Of a stretch of 64,000 nt of DNA, positions 60,538 through 64,000 are shown piece by piece; the stretch's first letter is position 1, and each line of letters starts with the position of its first letter. The notes beneath the pieces are model-generated. The model saw only the letters and a list, made by a program, of their open reading frames with translations. It did no database searches and was not told where the DNA came from. The translations under genes and the position numbers were made by a program. This DNA is from Limimaricola sp964022235 (GTDB lineage: Bacteria > Pseudomonadota > Alphaproteobacteria > Rhodobacterales > Rhodobacteraceae), in NCBI RefSeq assembly GCF_964022235.1, contig NZ_CAXHZL010000001.1, forward strand, positions 248,001-312,000. The letters run 5' to 3'.

Positions 60538-61761
60538 CTATTCGGCCGGAGTGTGGCCCAGCATGGGGCGGTGCACAACGGGGCGGCGTAGCGGTGGGTC
60601 GGGGCGCAGGCGTGGCTGCGGGCGGGTCAGGGGCGGCTCGGGCCGAAGGGCCGCCGGGGCGTGGCGGCCGGTGTGGCGGGTCTCGGCACGGGCCCGTCTG
60701 CGCACCGGTACGCGCAAGAGCGCCAGTATCAGGCGGCCCACGCGTTCGCCCAGAAAGATCAGGATCTGCCCCGCGACCAGCCACAGGAGCGCTGCCGCCC
60801 CGAGGGCGAGGTCCGATAGCCGCACCAGCGCCCGAAAGGCACGGCCCTTGCCCAAGATGTCGAGCGTGGCGCGGGTTTCGGGGCCGGCGGCGTCCGACAG
60901 CCGCGCCAAGCGCCGCGCATCGGCGGCGTCATCGACATGCTCCAGCATCAGCACCGCATCAGTGAGCGAGGTCTTCGCTGCCACATGGCCGAGGTCGGAG
61001 GCCAGATCGCCCACCCGTGCCAGCTTGGCCGCGTCCGCCACCTCGTCGATGCCGATGCGACCCAGCGCCAGATCGTCGAGCTTGTCGGGGCGAAAGCCCA
61101 CGTCCGAGAGCCGCCGCAGCTCATCGGCAAAGCGCGGGCCGATCTTGCCCATGCGCCGCGCCAGCCTGAGCGAGGTGGCCCCCACCTTGACCGTGGCGCT
61201 GGTGCCGCCCGAGGCCAGCACGAGGCCGGTGGCCCCGAGGCCCACGCCGGCGAGCGCCACCTCGATCCGGTCGATCTCCTTGCCCGCAATCCCGGCCTGT
61301 GCCGCGCGGCGCAGCGCATTTAGATCGCCCAAGGGCGTCATCTCGACCGTGACGCCGCACATCGCCAGAAGCGCCACGCGCGGGCAGGCGGTGATGTCGG
61401 CGGCGCAGACCGCGCAATCGCGCGCCGCAGCCAGTGCCCCGGTCTCGCGCGCCTCGAGCGCCTGCATCCGGCCCAAGAGCGCAGGCGAGGGGGCGATGCC
61501 ATGCCGCGCGCCGGTGGCCGCGACCATGCGCATCGCATCGAGATCCTCGGCCAGAAGCGCTTGGTCCATCCTAGAGATGTACCACTCGGGCGTCACTTCG
61601 CGCGACAGCGCCGCCTGAAGCTCCAGCGCCACGGCCTCGGTGCCGCGCTCGAGGTAGGGGGTCGCAAAGGGGTTTTGCGACAGCAGCAGCGCCAGCGCGC
61701 CCGCGCTCAGCGCGACAGGCAGAAACCCCAAAAGCCGGTCGATGGCGCGCCAGCCCCGCAT
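60538..61761 (-). CDS. Membrane protein of unknown function with cysteine cluster
   Basis: 407 residues. One N-terminal transmembrane helix (about 11-30) and one near residue 330 are separated by a large soluble part. It has four cysteines close together (ARDCAVCAADITACPRVALLAMC at about 115-137) and ends in a Pro/Arg-rich basic tail. I recognise no family. I start at 61761, one base after the aminotransferase stop, so it is likely co-transcribed with that gene and with uspA. The cysteine cluster may bind a metal or a heme. Confidence 0.75.
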   Translation of the reverse strand: MRGWRAIDRLLGFLPVALSAGALALLLSQNPFATPYLERGTEAVALELQAALSREVTPEWYISRMDQALLAEDLDAMRMVAATGARHGIAPSPALLGRMQALEARETGALAAARDCAVCAADITACPRVALLAMCGVTVEMTPLGDLNALRRAAQAGIAGKEIDRIEVALAGVGLGATGLVLASGGTSATVKVGATSLRLARRMGKIGPRFADELRRLSDVGFRPDKLDDLALGRIGIDEVADAAKLARVGDLASDLGHVAAKTSLTDAVLMLEHVDDAADARRLARLSDAAGPETRATLDILGKGRAFRALVRLSDLALGAAALLWLVAGQILIFLGERVGRLILALLRVPVRRRARAETRHTGRHAPAALRPEPPLTRPQPRLRPDPPLRRPVVHRPMLGHTPAE

Positions 61762-61762
61762 C

Positions 61763-62626
61763 TCAGCCCGCCGTCGCCGCCCAGTCCCAGTACATCTCGC
61801 GCACGCGGCGGGTAACCGGGCCGATGCCATAGGCGGTGTCGTCGAAGGCCGTCACCGGCGTGACCTTGTGCATGTTGCCCGACAGGAACACCTCGTCGGC
61901 CGCGTGGACGTCGGCGAAGGACATCGTCACCTCGTGTACCGTCACGCCATCGGCCCGCAGGTTGGCCATGTGGCGCGCGCGGGTGATCCCGGCGAGGAAG
62001 GTGCCGTTGGGGATCGGGGTGAACACCTCGCCGTCCTTGACGATGAAGACGTTGGAGCTGGCACTTTCGGCAACGTTGCCCAGCGCGTCGGCGACAAGCG
62101 CGTTGCCAAAGCCCTTTGCCTGCGCCTCTGCGATCATCCGCGCGTTGTTGGGATAGAGGCAGCCCGCCTTGGCGTTGACTACCGCGTCCTCCATCACGGG
62201 TCGGCGAAATCGTGTGGTGGTGAGCGTCGTCGCAGCCTCGGGGGCGGCCATCGGGATCGCCTCGAGCGCCACGGCAAAGCCGGTGGCCCCTTCTTTGGGC
62301 AGGATGCCCAGAGGGCCGCCATCGAGGGCCCAGTACATCGGTCGGATATAAACGGCGGCGTCGCGCGGATAGGCCGCGAGCCCTTCGCGCACGATGCCGA
62401 CCATTTCCTGCATCGACACGGTGGGCGTGATCATCAGCGCCTCGGCCGAAGCATTGGCGCGGGCGCAGTGCTTGTCGAGGTCGGGTGTGAGGCCATGCGC
62501 ATAGCGCGCACCGTCGAACACCGTGGTGCCGAGCCATGCGCCGTGGTCCGAGGCGCGGATCACTGCGATGTCGCCCTCGTGCCATCGCCCGTCGTAGTAG
62601 GTCCGGATATCGGTGCCCGTCGCCAT
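61763..62626 (-). CDS. Branched-chain-type (class IV) aminotransferase
   Basis: 287-residue fold-type IV PLP enzyme. The PLP lysine is in VVNAKAGCLYPNNARMI, with the phosphate-binding TFLAGITRARHMAN block and the ESASSNVFIVKDGEVFTP segment. It could be IlvE (branched-chain amino acid aminotransferase) or a D-amino acid/aminodeoxychorismate lyase relative; the overall size and blocks favour the branched-chain type. It is first of a unit with the 407-residue membrane protein and uspA. The start ATG is chosen at 62626. Confidence 0.85.
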   Translation of the reverse strand: MATGTDIRTYYDGRWHEGDIAVIRASDHGAWLGTTVFDGARYAHGLTPDLDKHCARANASAEALMITPTVSMQEMVGIVREGLAAYPRDAAVYIRPMYWALDGGPLGILPKEGATGFAVALEAIPMAAPEAATTLTTTRFRRPVMEDAVVNAKAGCLYPNNARMIAEAQAKGFGNALVADALGNVAESASSNVFIVKDGEVFTPIPNGTFLAGITRARHMANLRADGVTVHEVTMSFADVHAADEVFLSGNMHKVTPVTAFDDTAYGIGPVTRRVREMYWDWAATAG

Positions 62627-62723
62627 GCCTGTCCTCCGCTTTGACGCGTAGGCTAGGCCAGTGGCGGGCACCGGTCCAGAAGCGGCGGTGCCGCGCTGCG
62701 ACGGGAACGGCCCGGCGTTGCGC

Positions 62724-63206
62724 TCAGGCCTCGGACAACAGTTTGTGCAGATCCAGCGGGCCGTTGCCCATCTTCAGAGCACCCGCGCCGTCGCGTGGCC
62801 AATCAGCCTCAGCGCGGTCGCGGTAGATCTCGACGCCGTTGCCGTCGGGGTCGCGAAAATAGATGGCCTCGCTCACCCCGTGATCTGCGGCCCCGTCGAT
62901 CTCGACCCCGGCCTCGATCGCACGCGCCAGCGCCTGTGCCAGCGAACGGCGGTCGGGATAGAGGATCGCGGTGTGGTACAGCCCGGTGTGCCCGGTGGGC
63001 GGCGGCGTGGCGCCGAGGCTCTCCCAGGTGTTGAGGCCGATATGGTGGTGGTAGCCGCCCGCCGAAAGGAACGCGGCCCCGGGACCGTAGCGCTGCATCA
63101 GCTCGAAACCCAGCACCTCTCCGTAAAAGGCGATGGCGCGATCGAGATCGGCGACGCGCAGGTGCACGTGTCCGATGCGGGTGGCGGCGGGGGCGATCTG
63201 GGTCAC
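62724..63206 (-). CDS. VOC family protein (glyoxalase/extradiol dioxygenase fold)
   Basis: 160-residue protein with two VOC (beta-alpha-beta-beta-beta) modules. Metal ligand candidates are His in GHVHLRV, His in GYHHHIG and Glu in NGVEIYRDRA, and the DPDGNGVEIY ending is typical of catechol-2,3-dioxygenase-like members. The substrate is not evident. It stands alone, 97 bases upstream of the aminotransferase on the same strand; a 186-base divergent gap separates it from the second L,D-transpeptidase. Confidence 0.88.
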   Translation of the reverse strand: MTQIAPAATRIGHVHLRVADLDRAIAFYGEVLGFELMQRYGPGAAFLSAGGYHHHIGLNTWESLGATPPPTGHTGLYHTAILYPDRRSLAQALARAIEAGVEIDGAADHGVSEAIYFRDPDGNGVEIYRDRAEADWPRDGAGALKMGNGPLDLHKLLSEA

Positions 63207-63392
63207 GGCAGCGCTCCTGTGGGATCTGGTTCGCGATCAAAATAGGCAAGGAATGCCCTGTGCGGCAGTCGCCAGTTTCGCACGGCATCGGTGCAACAGC
63301 GCGAACTCTTGATGCGGGACCTCGCGCCGTCGTGAGTTGATCCTCCCGCGCTGGAAGGGGGAAGGGGAGGGGAAAACAGGCTAGGAGACTCC

Positions 63393-63944
63393 ATGACCCA
63401 GACCCGACGCGCCTTCCTCGCAACCGGTACCGCCGGCCTCGTCACGCTTGCCGCCCCCGCCATTGCGGCCACCAGCGCGGTGCAGCGCAATGTTTCGGCG
63501 CTTCAGAAGATCGACTGGCGCGACCATTTCGACGCCCTGGGTGTGGGCGTCATCGTCGCCGATACCGGCGCGCGCGCGGTGCACTACTGGGGCGGTGATG
63601 GCGAGACTTACCGCCTCTACCCCTCATCGGTCCCGGTCAGTCCTGAGCTGACGCGGCTCGGCTATACGGAGGTCGTGCGCAAGGTAGACGGCCCGACCTG
63701 GACGCCGACGCCGTCCATGCGCGAGCGCGACCCGTCGCTTCCGGCCGTGGTCCCCGCCGGTCCCGGCAACCCGCTGGGCACCCACGCGCTTTATCTGTCG
63801 TGGCAGTACTACCGCATCCACGGCACCCATGACACGCGCAAGATCGGGCGTCCGTCCTCGGATGGCTGCATCGGCCTCTACAACGAGCACATCGCCAAGC
63901 TCTTCGCATTGGCCGAGGTCGGCACGCAGGTGCGGCTGATCTGA
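63393..63944 (+). CDS. L,D-transpeptidase, Tat-exported (second copy)
   Basis: 183-residue YkuD-domain enzyme. Its N-terminus TRRAFLATG is a textbook twin-arginine motif, with cleavage after AIA near residue 25. There is no lipobox, so it should be soluble in the periplasm. The catalytic Cys is C159 in SSDGCIGLYN, with His in RIHGTHD. It should crosslink peptidoglycan or link proteins to it, like the longer paralogue at 8545, which is a lipoprotein. No flanking gene suggests a partner. The end of the gene is near the window edge. Confidence 0.9.
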   Translation: MTQTRRAFLATGTAGLVTLAAPAIAATSAVQRNVSALQKIDWRDHFDALGVGVIVADTGARAVHYWGGDGETYRLYPSSVPVSPELTRLGYTEVVRKVDGPTWTPTPSMRERDPSLPAVVPAGPGNPLGTHALYLSWQYYRIHGTHDTRKIGRPSSDGCIGLYNEHIAKLFALAEVGTQVRLI

Positions 63945-64000
63945 GGTCGGTGGGGGAGGCCTTGGCGCCTCCCTGTCACATTTCTCGAAACGGACCGGCG

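Overview
This GC-rich window looks like chromosomal core DNA of an alphaproteobacterium of the Rhodobacteraceae (Roseobacter/Rhodobacter group). The main evidence is the TCA-cycle block mdh, sucCD, sucAB, lpd, mcl2 and sdhCDAB. Supporting markers are an HvrA-like H-NS protein, a FYDLN-acid protein, TIGR02186, DUF1523, a Tat-type L,D-transpeptidase pair and an HpcH/HpaI-family malyl-CoA thioesterase beside mdh. I see no phage, insertion sequence, CRISPR array or rRNA. One tRNA, Ala(GGC), is present.

Layout: 1-4023 (minus) is a MoxR / DUF58 / BatA-DUF4159 operon that runs off the left edge. 4082-14209 holds housekeeping and catabolic genes: DUF1285, succinate-semialdehyde dehydrogenase, an arylformamidase-like hydrolase, a P1/S58 peptidase, an L,D-transpeptidase, DUF1523, an AraC regulator, rpe, uronate dehydrogenase and an FAD oxidoreductase. 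14210-14904 has no confident gene, but carries a self-contained terminator, tandem hairpins, palindromes and a weak ORF on the minus strand. 14905-20982 is a complete maltose uptake system: malEFG on minus, diverging from a LacI-type regulator and malK, with two LacI-like operators in the shared promoter. 20960-24780 holds a hypothetical protein, a GntR regulator, a YgjP-type metallopeptidase, a FYDLN protein, tRNA-Ala and a CAP-domain protein.

24855-45244 is the respiratory core. On minus lie mdh (own terminator), sucC-sucD-sucA-sucB, a small ABM-like protein, two MAPEG proteins and lpd. On plus lie mcl2-nnrU-DUF1737, then sdhC-sdhD-sdhA-lipoprotein-pyruvyltransferase-sdhB-DUF1989. The sucC and sdhC promoters share a striking element: two copies of the palindrome TGTGATCACA exactly 21 bp apart. 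This suggests one regulator drives both halves of the cycle.

45302-63944 contains an H-NS/HvrA protein, a degenerate methylmalonyl-CoA-mutase paralogue, a PlsB-like acyltransferase, a RecD-like helicase and a TauE/TIGR02186 pair. It continues with a BMP-type nucleoside ABC transporter in an operon with a trimeric purine nucleoside phosphorylase, then nfuA-tsaB-rimI, UspA, a class IV aminotransferase, a VOC protein and a second Tat-exported L,D-transpeptidase. A second, hexameric-type purine nucleoside phosphorylase (deoD) lies at 44540.

The genes are mostly vertical-looking core genes packed with 1-4 base stop/start overlaps. The most unusual items are the shared TCA operator pair, the cryptic unit at 14260-14740, the mutase-like protein without catalytic signatures, and a polysaccharide pyruvyltransferase inside the sdh operon.
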